From contig OV277857.1 of the NCBI GenBank assembly GCA_922989275.2, forward strand, positions 1,364,001 through 1,428,000: a stretch of DNA of 64,000 nt, given 5' to 3'. Positions 1-10,900 of this stretch are shown piece after piece (within the stretch, counting starts at the first letter, position 1; each line of letters starts with the position of its first letter). A program made the translations under genes and the position numbers. Under the pieces are notes generated by a model. That model was not told the origin of the DNA. It was given only the letters and a program-made list of their open reading frames with translations, and searched no databases. The DNA comes from Gari tellinella (Eukaryota > Mollusca > Bivalvia > Cardiida > Psammobiidae).

Positions 1-191
1 GGTGTTTAACTCCAAGCTTTTGGTCACTCAGATTAAAATAAATTGTTGTGTGTGAAATAAAAGCCATTCAATGAGGAAATATAATGATCTTTAAACCATA
101 TTATGCTGAATTTTCAACTTGACTTATCCATTTTCTAAATAATGGGTTGTGTACATTGACTGACTGTGATTGTGATTTACTCAGCCTGCTT

Positions 192-437
192 TTACCCTTT
201 CCCTTATAGAAGCGCCTTTTAGCGCATTTAGTTTATTCCTCTGCTGAATAAAATAGTTGCAATATACGTAGTCATGAATATGTATCATATGGAATATTTT
301 CTTTATTCTAGCAGGTGGATGCTTAAAGCAGGCTGAAGTAAAGCAGAATGTGCCTTAGGGCACATTCTGCTTTACTTTCAAACTGCTTTAAGTGATCATC
401 TGTCTTAAAAACTTGAAACAGGCCATGGGGTAAAGAG
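192..437. repeat. H1 palindromic TTAA element, plus H1 fragment
   Basis: The left end reads CCCTTTCCCTTATAG and the right end is GGGGTAAAGAG followed by TTAA. The hairpin core lies at about 322-391 with centre TGTGCCTTAGGGCACA. A second, half-length H1 fragment (hairpin missing) follows at about 442-555. Confidence 0.8.
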
Positions 438-575
438 TTAAAGCTACAGTGCTAGAATATAGAAAATATTCATGACTGAATAAAGTGGAACAATTTTTTT
501 CAGTGGAGGAATAAATTAAAGGCCTAAAAAGGCATATTGATGGAGTAATAAATTAATTTTAATACTTTTTTGTAG

Positions 576-701
576 AGTTGGTGTTGAGCTGTGGAGTACA
601 GAAACTCTGGATTTGATAAAAATGTTGATTACTTTTGATATGAGAAGTCCCCTGTCTTCAGCAGCAACTGTAAATGTCCAGGTTTTCCTGGGTAACTTAT
701 C
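576..701 (+). CDS. Unrecognised gene, penultimate exon
   Basis: This is 126 nt: one leading base, 41 codons and two trailing bases. The acceptor is the AG at 574-575, with an alternative two bases later that would change the incoming phase. The donor is GTAAGT at 702. The opposite-strand ORF over this stretch is a shadow. Confidence 0.65.
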
Positions 702-1758
702 GTAAGTGTACCTGCCTTCACCATTGTACTGTGCAGGGCTTTGAGGTTTGAGTCCAATCTGAGGTTTCAATGTGCAATCAATTTTTAAGAACATTCACTG
801 CCTCAACTCAAACGCTTAACACCTTTAGCCCAGGGCTCCAGATATAAAGAGGGAGTAAACTTAAGTTTTCCAACATTCTCCTTCATATTTAATTGAAAGT
901 CATTTTCTTCTATTCTATTACCGGTAGCTGGACTGAGCCAAAAACTTTTAAAAAGTGAACCAAGTTTCTTGATTTCTATTTTTAATGCCAATATTTGTGT
1001 TGAGAAGCAGATTTGCTAACCCTGAGCTATAGTCACACACATCTATTTGCTCTCTACAACAATGTGCCCAATAGGAGATATATTCCTTAAGTTGTCAAAC
1101 ATATTAGCTTAGGTAATTTTGCAGTGTTGTTACATTTGTTACAACTTTCAATCCTAGCAACGAGTATACTTATCATTTACAAAACTGAACCTAGGAAGGA
1201 TACCTCTTGTCCTATGCAAACAATGTTGACCCTGATTAGAGAGCTCCTGATCAGGGTGTTGTTGTTGTTTCTAAGAAGGATTTAAGTCTGCTTAACCCAT
1301 AGCCTGTTTCAAGTATTTAAGGTATGTGACCTATTAAAGCAGGCCGAAAGTAAAGCAGAATGTGCCCTAGGGCACATTCTGCTTTACTTTCAGCCTGCTT
1401 TAAGTTAATATCTGCTAGTATATAGAAAATATTTCTTATAGTACATATTCATGACAGTATAAAATGGAACTATTTTCTTTGGCGGATGAATAAAATGAAT
1501 GCGCTAAAAGTCGCTCCTATAAGGGAAAGGGTTAATTAATGTAATGATATGTCAGCCCATTCCTTAACAGTTCTGGTCAACATCGGCTCATTGTTGTGGA
1601 GATTTCGCCAGGGTCTTCAACGTTTGATAGTTTAATCAAATTGTGTATTATCTTTCAGAGCAAGCAAAGTTGAGGCCAGACTGAAAATGATCACGCCTGG
1701 TCCTGGGTACCTATCACGTCTTATAGAGGCAGTGGACTTCCATGACCTGCACAGATAA
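576..1758 (+). CDS. 3' end of an unrecognised protein-coding gene (two exons)
   Basis: Two exons, 576-701 and 1659-1758, join in frame and end at TAA; earlier exons must lie left of the window. The first follows TTTTTTTGTAG and ends at a GTAAGT donor. The second follows ATCTTTCAG. The split serine codon (TC + A) restores the frame, and both exons are open only in this phase. The product ends in about 75 residues, starting VGVELWSTETLDL and finishing AVDFHDLHR. The mixed hydrophobic and charged composition (LIKMLITFDMR, KVEARLKMITPGPGYL) looks like a folded intracellular domain with no membrane segment. I do not recognise the family. The match of phase, splice sites and stop makes a real gene likely. 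The alternative is an old processed or captured fragment. Confidence 0.68.
1150..1270. repeat. H3 element, decayed
   Basis: It shows the H3 end (TTTCAATCCTAGCAACGAGT) and one degraded hairpin with arms ACCCTGATTAGAGAGCTCC and CCTGATCAGGGTG. The outer half is lost. Confidence 0.5.
1296..1531. repeat. H1 element, complete
   Basis: TTAA lies on both sides (1292-1295 and 1532-1535). The ends are CCCATAGCCTG and AAGGGAAAGGG. The hairpin at about 1337-1403 is nearly perfect with centre GTGCCCTAGGGCAC. It sits in the intron of the first gene, between its two last exons. Confidence 0.85.
1659..1758 (+). CDS. Unrecognised gene, terminal exon
   Basis: This is 100 nt: one base completing the split serine codon, 32 codons beginning ASKVEARLKM, and TAA at 1756-1758. 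The acceptor is TTTCAG at 1653-1658. Confidence 0.65.
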
Positions 1759-2126
1759 CACAGATCATACCCTCCAACAAGTGAAATCAAACTGAAGATA
1801 CCAAGTTAGGCTTTAGAGACCTCTAGACTGATACAAACACTTGACTTTTGTGGGCTTGTTCATTGACATATCTTTGGTTGGGTAGTATAGTAAGAGTTTT
1901 GAATGAGTTAAGTTGTGCAGGAAGGCAGGAATATAGCCAGTAAATGTACATGTATTGTTCGGGGATATATCTCAACAGTGTGCCAAATTTGCTAGAGACG
2001 TGTTCAAAAAAGGCAATGCTATACGTAGTTGAGATATGTATGTTTTGAGAATTGGCAATGCTCTTGGAGATATGTTGAGAAATGGTTATGCTATATTTTA
2101 TTACAAACACAAGCAACATCCATCTG

Positions 2127-2132
2127 AATAAA
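2127..2132 (+). terminator. Possible polyadenylation signal of the first gene
   Basis: AATAAA lies about 370 nt after the stop codon and before the first downstream transposon, a normal 3' UTR length. No other canonical hexamer lies between it and the stop. Confidence 0.4.
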
Positions 2133-2158
2133 CATTCTGCCATGTTATTGAGAGATTA

Positions 2159-2538
2159 CAGTAGAACCTCCCTATTACGACCAGTAAAATGAAGGCTGAT
2201 TTATTTTATACTTAACCCTTTCCCTTATAGAAGCGACTTTTAGCACATTCATTTTATTCATCCGCTGAAGAAAATAGATCCAATTTATACCGTAATGAAT
2301 ATGTGTCATATTTAATACTTTCCTTATTCTAGCAGTTAATAGCTTAAAGCAGGCTGAAAGTAGTCACATATCTTCAATACTAGAAACAGGCTATCAGGTA
2401 AAGGGTTAAATTATAAAAGGCAGGTGACAGCTTAAAAATGTCTGTTTTACTGTCACCTTGCTTTAAGCATTCACCTGCTATGAATACCTAATAATTAACA
2501 CAATTTAGTGGTTGTAATTATCAATAGAGAGGTTTTAA
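2159..2538. repeat. H4 TA-flanked element split by an H1 insertion
   Basis: The left end CAGTAGAACCTCCCTATTA follows TA and the right end is AGAGAGGTTTTAA. An H1 copy (2216-2405, flanked by TTAA at 2212-2215 and 2406-2409) interrupts it. The inserted H1 has lost most of its hairpin. The rest of the H4 core follows at about 2420-2470. Confidence 0.75.
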
Positions 2539-2540
2539 TT

Positions 2541-3257
2541 TGCGTAGGCAGTGTCCAAATTGTATGTGCATGTATATAGCTATTATTTACGTTTATAATG
2601 GGAAACAATGCTAACCCCAATTCGATATCATTGCTTCTGTCCAAGATTATAAAGGGTTAGAGTTGAGCTTTAGCTTTTGCTCAAATTTGACCAATCAAAT
2701 GCTTGAGAACGATCTCAGACTCAACTCTAATGTTTTATAACCTTGGAGCGGTGTATTATATTTGTCAAATGTTTGCCAATGAATTTTAAAATATTAATAG
2801 AACTTTTTTCTATAGAAGCACTTTCCTTTTTTTCCCGTCCTCTCTCTTTCTTTCACTCTCTTCCTTCTCATAGTTTCTATAGATTTATTTTGCTATATTT
2901 ATCTCTATTTATATAATTTTTAAACCTTGTTTCAGGATGTCAGGTTTTATTAAAGTTAAGATTTTGATGATGTACAAATTGTACATACACATATATCAAT
3001 AGTTTTCATGTAGAACTCTTTTTGTGTCTATCCAAGTTTTGGCTGGGAGATCATGTTCATTTATTGACTGTTTTCCTTCAACCTACATGTAGGAGAATCT
3101 GCTGGCTTGTTAATTTTCAAATTGTATGTATAGAAGTTAATAAATCATGTTTAATCCTTTCACTGCCACATTAGCCCCATGTGGTTCTGGGGCTTGGCAC
3201 AGAATTGCATGATCATAAGAGGTGATTAAATGGAATTCACATAAACTGTGAGTTTAG
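2541..3257. other. Intergenic, nothing recognised
   Basis: AT-rich sequence with a pyrimidine-rich tract around 2818-2880. A loose inverted pair (AAGATTATAAAGGGTTAGAG and CTCTAATGTTTTATAACCTT, about 2640-2750) suggests an old foldback. No coding signal is seen. Confidence 0.4.
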
Positions 3258-3259
3258 TA

Positions 3260-4290
3260 CCGTATTTTGGGAATAATTGGTCGTGGTTAATAATTGGCCT
3301 AATTGGCCACCTGACACGAATGGCGAAAATTCAACACCCCAAAATATCCTTATTATAGACCAACAAAGAAGTCAATTATCGCCGGCGACATATAACTCGA
3401 CCCAAACATAGGCCTGAAGATTCACACCTCCGTCCGTTAACCTGTAATTTGTATTAGGTAAACCGTGAACGATATGCAAACTAGGGCTATTGTTTACCTT
3501 TATTTTCTTTTATCCAAGTCGTTTGTATAAGCAGATATCCCAAACTATAATTTACACAAGCGTTAATTCCTTAAAAACAAACATTCTCGAACACAAAATG
3601 AAACAGGAAACGTTCACTATTTACCTTAGACGGTGTTCTTATTTTTAGCACATTAAAATCGATACAATCAAGCGATATACTGTAAACCAGTCTGACTGAC
3701 GTTATTATTCGCCTTACGCATCGGAACAATTTACGAACTAAGTTGGAGTTGTATTAAATTTTAATTTTTGTACTCGAGGATTTTTACCAGATGTAAAATA
3801 GCCTTAAAAATCATTCTATTGTGAATACTTTTTCTGAGAACTGAATGCAATAACATACTGACATTTTCGGACATAGAGTATTTTAGTCATTCCGTTTGAG
3901 CATCCGTTCTTCTTTCGAAGCCATTTTATCAACAAGGTTTTTTTTGTGTGACGAGTTTGGGGCCCGTTTCATCAAAATATACGATATATTTACAATCGTA
4001 ATTATATTATATCGTTACGTATATATATGATACGGTACTATAGGTGGATTACGATCTTATATACCATATATCGAAATACGTTTCATCAAGGCTATCGTTA
4101 ATAAGACAATGGTGCGTAATTATACGATAGGTTTACGATGTTTCATGAAACGGAACATTGATACATATAGGCGTTTAATTTTCGCCCCTTGGATCTCAGA
4201 ATGGCCAAAATTAAACAAACCAAAATAAAAAACGATCTTTTAGCACAAAATGGCCAAATTATGACGACGCCAATTATTCCCAAAGTACGG
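3260..4290. mobile_element. TA-flanked terminal-inverted-repeat element, 1.03 kb
   Basis: The termini CCGTATTTTGGGAATAATTGG and its inverse ending CCCAAAGTACGG lie next to TA on both sides (3258-3259 and 4291-4292), fitting the Tc1/mariner/pogo superfamily. No transposase ORF is visible, so it is non-autonomous. A smaller element of about 200 bp (about 3960-4155) with ends GGCCCGTTTCAT and ATGAAACGG appears nested inside it. Confidence 0.75.
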
Positions 4291-4292
4291 TA

Positions 4293-4652
4293 TCCCTTAG
4301 TTGCTATATCGTTACTGTATTGCGAATACTATTAGACCTTGTCTAGAGTTAGAGGTACGCTAATGCAGCTAAGTATCTTTGATTTTCCAGCAGATGTTAT
4401 GTTTTAGAATCCAAATCCCATATTTTCATCTCAATGCAAATGAGGTGTTGATCAGGCAACTGGTCGGCCCAGTGTCAGTTTAATAATGTGACTGGGTGTG
4501 GTATGATTTGTATCATGCCATGTGTCTACAGGATGCTACCATTGTGTGGCAGAACTATATCTGTCTAAAGTAGACAAAGTCTCCATATTACATAAACAGT
4601 ACATTGTACTTCACTGCTACACCATCAAAATAAAACGAGGACTACTAGAAGA
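4293..4652. other. Intergenic, nothing recognised
   Basis: No ORF, repeat family or RNA signature could be supported here. Confidence 0.4.
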
Positions 4653-4656
4653 TTAA

Positions 4657-4900
4657 TCCATTGCCCCATACATACGCCTTTTTACGCCTTTAACTTATTC
4701 ATCCACTGAAGAATATAGTTCCAATTTATACCGTTACAAATAAAAATCATAAGAAATATTTTCGATATTCTAGCAGATAATAGCTTGTAGCAGGCTGAAA
4801 GTAAAGCAGAATGCACCTTAAGGTGTATTCTGCTTTACTTTCAACCTGCTTTAAGTGGTCAACTATTTTCAAAACTAGAAACAGACTATGGGGTAATGGG
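4657..4900. repeat. H1 element, complete
   Basis: Flanked by TTAA at 4653-4656 and 4901-4904, with ends CCATTGCCCCATA and TATGGGGTAATGGG. The hairpin at about 4791-4853 has centre GCACCTTAAGGTGT, so TTAA lies on the dyad. Confidence 0.88.
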
Positions 4901-4939
4901 TTAATCAACTATATTCTTGGACATCCCATAATGACCCTA

Positions 4940-5290
4940 GGACAGACAGGCCTGAGCAAACAGTTTAAAACCTGATCACACTGCTCCCCCAGAAGGCAAT
5001 CTGACCAGGGCCCACACTGTTTGCCATTCAGTTTGCACCTTTTGTATTTCAACTTTTTCTTCTTAATTTTTTCACCAAGTTCTTAAACCCATTGTCCCAT
5101 AAATATGCCTACGATTTATTCCTCCACTGACGAAAATAGATCAAATTTGTACTCCCATAAATATGCTCTTTTAAGAATACATGTACTCCCTTTAGCAAAG
5201 CAGATGGTAGCTTAATGCAGGCTGAAAGTAAAGCAGAACCTGCTTTGAGTGGTCACCTATATTCAATACTGGAAACATGCAATAAGTAAT
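4940..5290. repeat. Decayed H3 core and decayed H1
   Basis: CAAACAGTTTAAAACCTGATC and its degraded partner CCACACTGTTTGCC mark an old H3-like hairpin at 4959-5024. A decayed H1 follows (CCCATTGTCCCATAAATATG at about 5088), with only part of the stem left. Confidence 0.5.
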
Positions 5291-5455
5291 TACTTTTTAG
5301 AATTGATACTTCAGAAGTTCTAGATGATTGTAATGAATACTGTGGGTAGTCACTACCTAGTGTTTGATTGAGACATGAGAACATTATGGTAGCCTTTATC
5401 TGTAACTATGCTGCATACGTTTATTATCGTCATTATACAAATGGACCCACACGTT

Positions 5456-5694
5456 TTACCCTTTACTCCCTTTAGCCTGTTTCTATTTTTGAAGACAAAT
5501 GACAACTTAAAGCAGGTTGAAAGTAAAGCAGAATGCACCTCAATGCGCATTCTGCATTTCTTTCAGCAAGCTTTAAGATACCATAATCCAGCATGAAAAA
5601 AATGTTTCTTATAATGCACTCATGACCATATAAATTGGCACTAGTCTTTTCAATGGAGGAATAAAAATTGACGGCATATCAATGGAGTAATTGG
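5456..5694. repeat. H1 element
   Basis: The left end CCCTTTACTCCC has lost its TTAA. The right end GGAGTAATTGG is followed by TTAA. The hairpin at about 5512-5577 has an imperfect centre (CACCTCAATGCGC). Confidence 0.75.
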
Positions 5695-5901
5695 TTAAGA
5701 CTTTCTGTCAGAGTCGTTCTTCATTATTCACCATGTATATATCATTGTCAGTAACATGTATGAGTATTATAGCAAATGAACTTGCAAATAATAATTGACG
5801 AAATGAACATCAAATAAAAAGTAAACATTCTTTGCTTTTGTATTTCTTTTTTCCTTCTTTTGTGATTAAATCAAAGAAAAATGCATTCTCTGTGGTATGC
5901 T

Positions 5902-6069
5902 TCAATAAAGTTTTGCTACTACATACACTTTACCAGTTGGTGGCACCATACAAATCGATGCATTCAGCTGGATGCATTCTTGACAGAAACAAATGATTTC
6001 ACGAGCGCCTTTGGTGCGAGTGTGATCAGCTGTTTCAGTCGAGAACATTTGAAAGCTGAATACAACGTC
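5902..6069 (-). CDS. Possible terminal exon or captured coding fragment
   Basis: On the minus strand GTTCTCTACAG is followed by 55 codons and TGA. The peptide starts DVVFSFQMFSTETADHTRTK and ends KVYVVAKLY. It reads like real protein (balanced composition, several cysteines, plausible acceptor), but no partner exon was found and I recognise no family. A plus-strand ORF overlaps it. It could be a decayed exon, a gene fragment carried by a transposon, or chance. Confidence 0.22.
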   Translation of the reverse strand, partial: DVVFSFQMFSTETADHTRTKGAREIICFCQECIQLNASICMVPPTGKVYVVAKLY

Positions 6070-6101
6070 CTGTAGAGAACCGTTAACTGGTGATATGTTA
6101 A

Positions 6102-6306
6102 CCCTTTGCCTGCTGGTCGCGACTTTATTGATATTTGCAAACAGTTTAGATCCAGATCAGACGCCGCATAAGCGGCGTCTGATCTGTATCCAAACTGTTT
6201 GACACTCGTCTTCAGGTTTCTTTACTTTAAAAAGGTATATATCTACATTTAAGAAACTTTGCAGACGACAATTTCGAAGCAGACGACATCACCGCAAGAT
6301 AAGGGT
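6102..6306. repeat. H2 element, complete
   Basis: TTAA-flanked (6098-6101 and 6307-6310), 205 bp. It has the GTCGTCTGC-type subterminal block inverted near the right end. The hairpin CAAACAGTTTAGATCCAGAT ... at about 6140-6210 has centre GACGCCGCATAAGCGGCGTC. Confidence 0.82.
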
Positions 6307-6399
6307 TAATTATATGCCTTCAGTATACACCACCCACTAATAATTGTTTAAATCATTTTATATTCAGAAATATTTGAAGCAGAACAAGAAAATATTTTA

Positions 6400-6700
6400 T
6401 ACCCCAAACAGTGTACCTGTGAAGAAGACACTTGTTCTATGCAAACAGTTTATACCCTGGTCAGAGGGATCCTGTAGGAGATCTATTGATCGGGGTCTGC
6501 ACTGTTTGGCATTGTGCAATATAGTCAAAATCAAACCCCTAAATGTTTAGGAATTGACTTTTTAAGGTTTCAATTTATACCCCTATTGTGGTAGAAAATT
6601 ATTTCACTTTATACAGTCGTGATTAAGTACAATAAGACTGTTTTCTATATCCTAGCAGATGGTAGTTTAAAGCAGGTTGAAAGTAAAGATGAATCCCCCA
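6400..6700. repeat. Decayed H3 followed by an H1 fragment and poly-C
   Basis: An H3 hairpin (AAACAGTTTATACCCTGGTC ... GGGGTCTGCACTGTTT) spans about 6437-6515. A truncated H1 half runs from about 6570 to 6690 and is cut in the stem by a C-rich stretch at 6696-6720. Confidence 0.55.
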
Positions 6701-7021
6701 TCACCCCCCCCCCCCACCCCAAAAAAGAAGATAATGATAGTTTCTTCCCTATTTTACTTTCTTTTTCTGATAAAAGGTCAGGAGCCTTCTTAGACTGAAA
6801 ATGTTGACCTCAAAGCAGGGAATGAGACAGTCACCTCTCTCTGATAGTATTAACAGTTAAAATCCCCAAAATGTGCATCTAAAAATATATACATGGATGC
6901 ACAGCTTAGAAGGTGGAGGTTTAGGGCTATTGTTTTACCATATTTTCTGAAGTGACACAAAGGGAGAGGCTAAGCCCTTTACAGAAAAAAAAAAGTTTCA
7001 TAAGTCTTTTAAATTGATTAA

Positions 7022-7261
7022 CCCTTTACCCCATAACCTGTTTCTACATTGTAGTTTTGAAGACAGGTGACCACTAAATTAGGTTGAAAGTAAAGCAGAA
7101 TGCGCCTTAAGGCGCATTCTGCTTTACTTTCAGCCTTCTTTAATCTATCATCTGCTAGAATATAGACTATATTTCTTATTGTGCAGATCAATTACTGTAT
7201 AAAATGGAACTCTTTTCTTCAATGGAAGAATGAATTAAAGGTGTATTTATGGGGTAATGGG
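7022..7261. repeat. H1 element with a perfect 46-bp palindrome
   Basis: TTAA at 7018-7021 and 7262-7265. Ends CCCTTTACCCCATA and TATGGGGTAATGGG. The core at 7086-7131 is an exact palindrome with no spacer, with TTAA at its centre (GCGCCTTAAGGCGC). It represents the family well. Confidence 0.9.
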
Positions 7262-7297
7262 TTAAAACTTTCAGGATTTATGGTTATAGAAGGTACC

Positions 7298-7700
7298 TTA
7301 ACCTTTATCATGCTGATTTGCCGTCTGCTTCAAATACTTGTGTAAAGTCTGATCTGGATCCAAATTGTTTGTAAATGTCGACCAAATAATGTGGATTCTT
7401 TGGTGTTGCTGTGTACCAATTTTATAGGTAGCTATGCGATTGCACATTCCTGATGGTGGTTTTGAATACAGGCCTGGCAGCTTAAAATAAAAGTAAAGCA
7501 AAAAGCTTCTGAAGGAGTTTCTGCTTTACATATATTTAGCTTGAAGCTGCCAATTGTGCTATTATACAAAAGTTTTTATTCTTTGGGCTATGGAGTAAAG
7601 TGTTAATGAGCACTCTGCTTTACTTCCAGCCTGCTTTAAGCAGTCATCTGTCTTCAGCACTAAATACAAGTTTTGGGAAGGAATGGTAAAAAGTACAAGG
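7298..7700. repeat. Cluster of decayed H2, H4-like and H1 fragments
   Basis: An H2-like half core (TCTGATCTGGATCCAAATTG) is followed by a weak H4-like hairpin (GGCAGCTTAAAATAAAAGTA ... TAGCTTGAAGCTGCC) and then a right-hand H1 stem (CTCTGCTTTACTTCCAGCC). No intact element remains. Confidence 0.5.
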
Positions 7701-7933
7701 AATAAAATGGAATGTTTTATTCTTTAGAAACAAACTAGGCTACACACATTAACCATCTAGTAGTATACTTTCAATGCTTACCAAGATGCTCCCAGCATCG
7801 ACATAAGCCGTGTATTTTGTCGTATTGTACGGTATTGTACGAGTTTTATACCAGACCGTTGTGCGGTTATCCTCGGATGTTATCCGTCACATTTATATAC
7901 TTTCACTTTGGTTTGTATCCGGAAATAACAACA

Positions 7934-7972
7934 ATGTGCGTTGATTGTGTGAAGGAAGAATTCCCAGACAGG
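7934..7972 (+). CDS. CHURC1: CHURC1 exon 1
   Basis: 13 codons, MCVDCVKEEFPDR, ending at a GTAAAT donor (phase 0). A CCGGAAAT ETS-type motif lies 15 nt upstream of the ATG, which may belong to the promoter or 5' UTR. Confidence 0.92.
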
Positions 7973-10900
7973 GTAAATTGACAATATTTTGTATATGCAT
8001 GGTATTAATTAACCAATTACTGTATGACTCATTGAATTTATTCATTCGCTGACGAAAATCGTTACACTTATAAACATGAATCTGTGAATAGACAGAAGTC
8101 TGAGAAGAGATATTTTCAGATTCTTTAATCTAATCTATTTCATATAATAACTCATAGTCATAGCTGATGCTTAATTTAGTTAATTTGACTGATAATAAAT
8201 TGACAATGCCTTGAATGGTGCAGACCGTGTGTTGAGGGATCCTTCAATAGCAACACTGTTTGTATAACATTTAGTACTCATTGCTGGTGCACATCCACTA
8301 TTTGTAACACTTGTCAGTTGTCACTAGGTTTGAATAGGTTAACCCATTACCCCATAGCCAGTTTCAAGTTTTTAAGACAGATGACCACTTAAAGCAGGTT
8401 GAAAGTAAAGCAGAATGCACCTTAAGGCGCATTCTGCTTTACTTTCAGGCTGCTTTAAAGCGACTCGCAACCAGATGGTGCATTAAAATTGTAATTTGTA
8501 AATATGTGTCAAACGCTTATATAAATGGTAAAGAATTAGTTTAGGATAAGAAATTCTGTTTAAAAAAATGTATTTCAATAAAAAAAAATATTGGTCTCTG
8601 GTGGGATTCGAACCCGGGGCCCGGCATTGGCGGACAGAAGGCAAAATAGGGGAAACCGCTTAGACCAATGGACCACGGAACTATCCGTTTATCTCGGATC
8701 GATTTAACGTATTTCAAAGTGTAGCGATCGAAAGTGCATACAACTTCGTAATTCGGCTCGTGTTTATGTCTCAGAGCCCGTGTAGAGAAGCAACAACAAC
8801 AACTATACCGTTAGCTAACGCTATAGAAAAACGATGGAAAATATCTAAAAATCTAAGATTCGGTAACGATTCTTGAGACTTTTTTTGGACTGATCATATT
8901 TTTTTAATGTCAGAAGCCAAATAATGCCACAAATTTGCTTTTATTTGAGTATTTTATTTTATTTTGACAAGTACACCATCCGGTTGCGAGTCCCTTTAAG
9001 CTAACATCTCCTAAAATAAAGAAAATATTTTTTATCATTCATATTTATGACTGTATAAATCGGATCTATTTTCTTCAGTGGATGAATAAATCAAAGGCGT
9101 ATTTATGGGGTAGTGGGTTAAAGCAGGCTAAAAATATGCTTAGAGGCATAAAAAGACTTATGCATGGAGTAATGGGCAGTAGTAGTCTCATCAATGAACC
9201 CCTGTGACGACAAGTTAACTTTTGACAGGTGTCGTCCTCAGGGTCTCATGGCAATCGCTAAAAACAGGGAGGAAAATAAGTTTTGCCTCATTTCTTAAAC
9301 TCTCAGATTGAGTCACATTTACTAGTTAAAATCACACAATTATTGCTATAATCCATTTGGAAAACAATTTCTGACCTTAAATCAAGCTTCAGGTTGTTAT
9401 TCATCTAATTTTAAACTTTTTAAAATACTCGAGCAGCGGTTGTTTTTACGTTGCTAGTACACTGGTTGGAAACGTACAACGGATAATGCTATAAAATGAG
9501 CCGTATTTCGACACGACGGTGGCAAAACGAAAGAAACGTTTCCCCCATTGTAGTATGCGCTGTACACAGAGATGATACACACGCGATTAAATATCTGGGT
9601 TAAAAGTCAAATTAAGTGTTTTAAAGATTTTTTTTGATAGTCAAAAGAATCCTGAATCTATTGGTAGTTTTACTTTTAAAAATAATGACTTACTTTTTGA
9701 GAAATTTGATGCCCAACAATATCTGTCAGGGGATAGTTAACTTATGAAGCGAGATTTTCCTAACAGTAAAACGCATATTGCCGGTGTACTGTGAGGATAT
9801 GGCAAAGACGAGAAATAGCTCCATATCATCTAACTGTACACATGTGGACTAGGGCCGGTGGTCCAGTGGTAGGAAGTGAGAGGTTCCTGATTTGAGTCCT
9901 GTCAGGATCACTGGAATTTTTCTGAGCAAAAAATTAACCCGACATTGCTTCATTTCACCCAGGTGAATTAAATGGGTACCTGAGAGGAACAGAAGTCAAT
10001 GGACGTGCCATATGGCTGCAACTTGCGCCGTATGTAATTGGCCGACGTGTGACTAAATGATCAGGGAGGTAAATGTAAAGTTGGCAGAATACGAGTTACG
10101 TAAATGCAGACTTTATAAACCCACACCTTTACCCCTTTAATGGGTTAATGTATTTGTCAAGATCTTGTGTTTCAGGAGTCGACCTGCCTTGACAATGGTT
10201 CTTACTTACTAAACTTTGCTGGATGTGCTTCATGTGGGGCAACAAACATCAACATTGCAAACAGGATTGTCACAGAGAATGAGGAGGAGGAGGAAATAAC
10301 AACTTATCAACGTAAGTTCTTCACACTTTAACCTTTTAGGCCTACTATATAAACATTCCTTTTTAACACCTTTAGTTTTATTCATCCACTGAAGATAAAT
10401 TTACTTTATATAGTTACTCATAGCATCATAATAAATCCTTTCTATATTCTAGCATTTACAGGTAGCTTTTATAATGCAGGCTGAAAGTAAAGCAGAATGT
10501 GCCTTTGAATAGGTGCATTCTGTTTTACTTTCAAGATTCAACCTGCTTTAAGTGATTACCTGCCTTTAAAACGAAGAAACAGGCTATAGGCCTAAGAAGT
10601 ATATGCTTTACTTTCAGCCTGCTTTTACGCAACCAACTGTCTTCAATACTGAAAACTGGCAAAGTGGAAAAGAGAGTTCTGCTTTGCTTTTAACCAGTTG
10701 TACATAGACAAAATATGAAGGAAAGGCTAAAATTGAACATTTCCTTTAATGTTTCTGTTTTCAGATATCTGTTTACAATGCAGCCACGTTATAGCAAACC
10801 ATGAACACAATTTTAGAGTAGAGGACGATTTCCAGGTAATCAATTTTATTACAACTAACCTGTGTGACTCCATAGATACACATCTTTACACCTTTAATAT

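Larger units (their letters stand above)
8343..9117. repeat. H1 element interrupted by a 537-bp TTAA element
   Basis: The outer ends CCCATTACCCCATA and TTATGGGGTAGTGGG are flanked by TTAA (8339-8342 and 9118-9121). The hairpin is intact at about 8390-8454. The right stem-base TTAA (8455-8458) is the insertion point of the element at 8459-8995. It lies in CHURC1 intron 1. Confidence 0.88.

Noticed and set aside
516..794. Minus-strand 92-codon ORF
   Set aside because: It is antisense to the well-supported plus-strand exon 576-701 and has no splice or homology support.
1823..2143. 106-codon minus-strand ORF
   Set aside because: Low-complexity composition, no recognisable motif, lies in the likely 3' UTR of the first gene.
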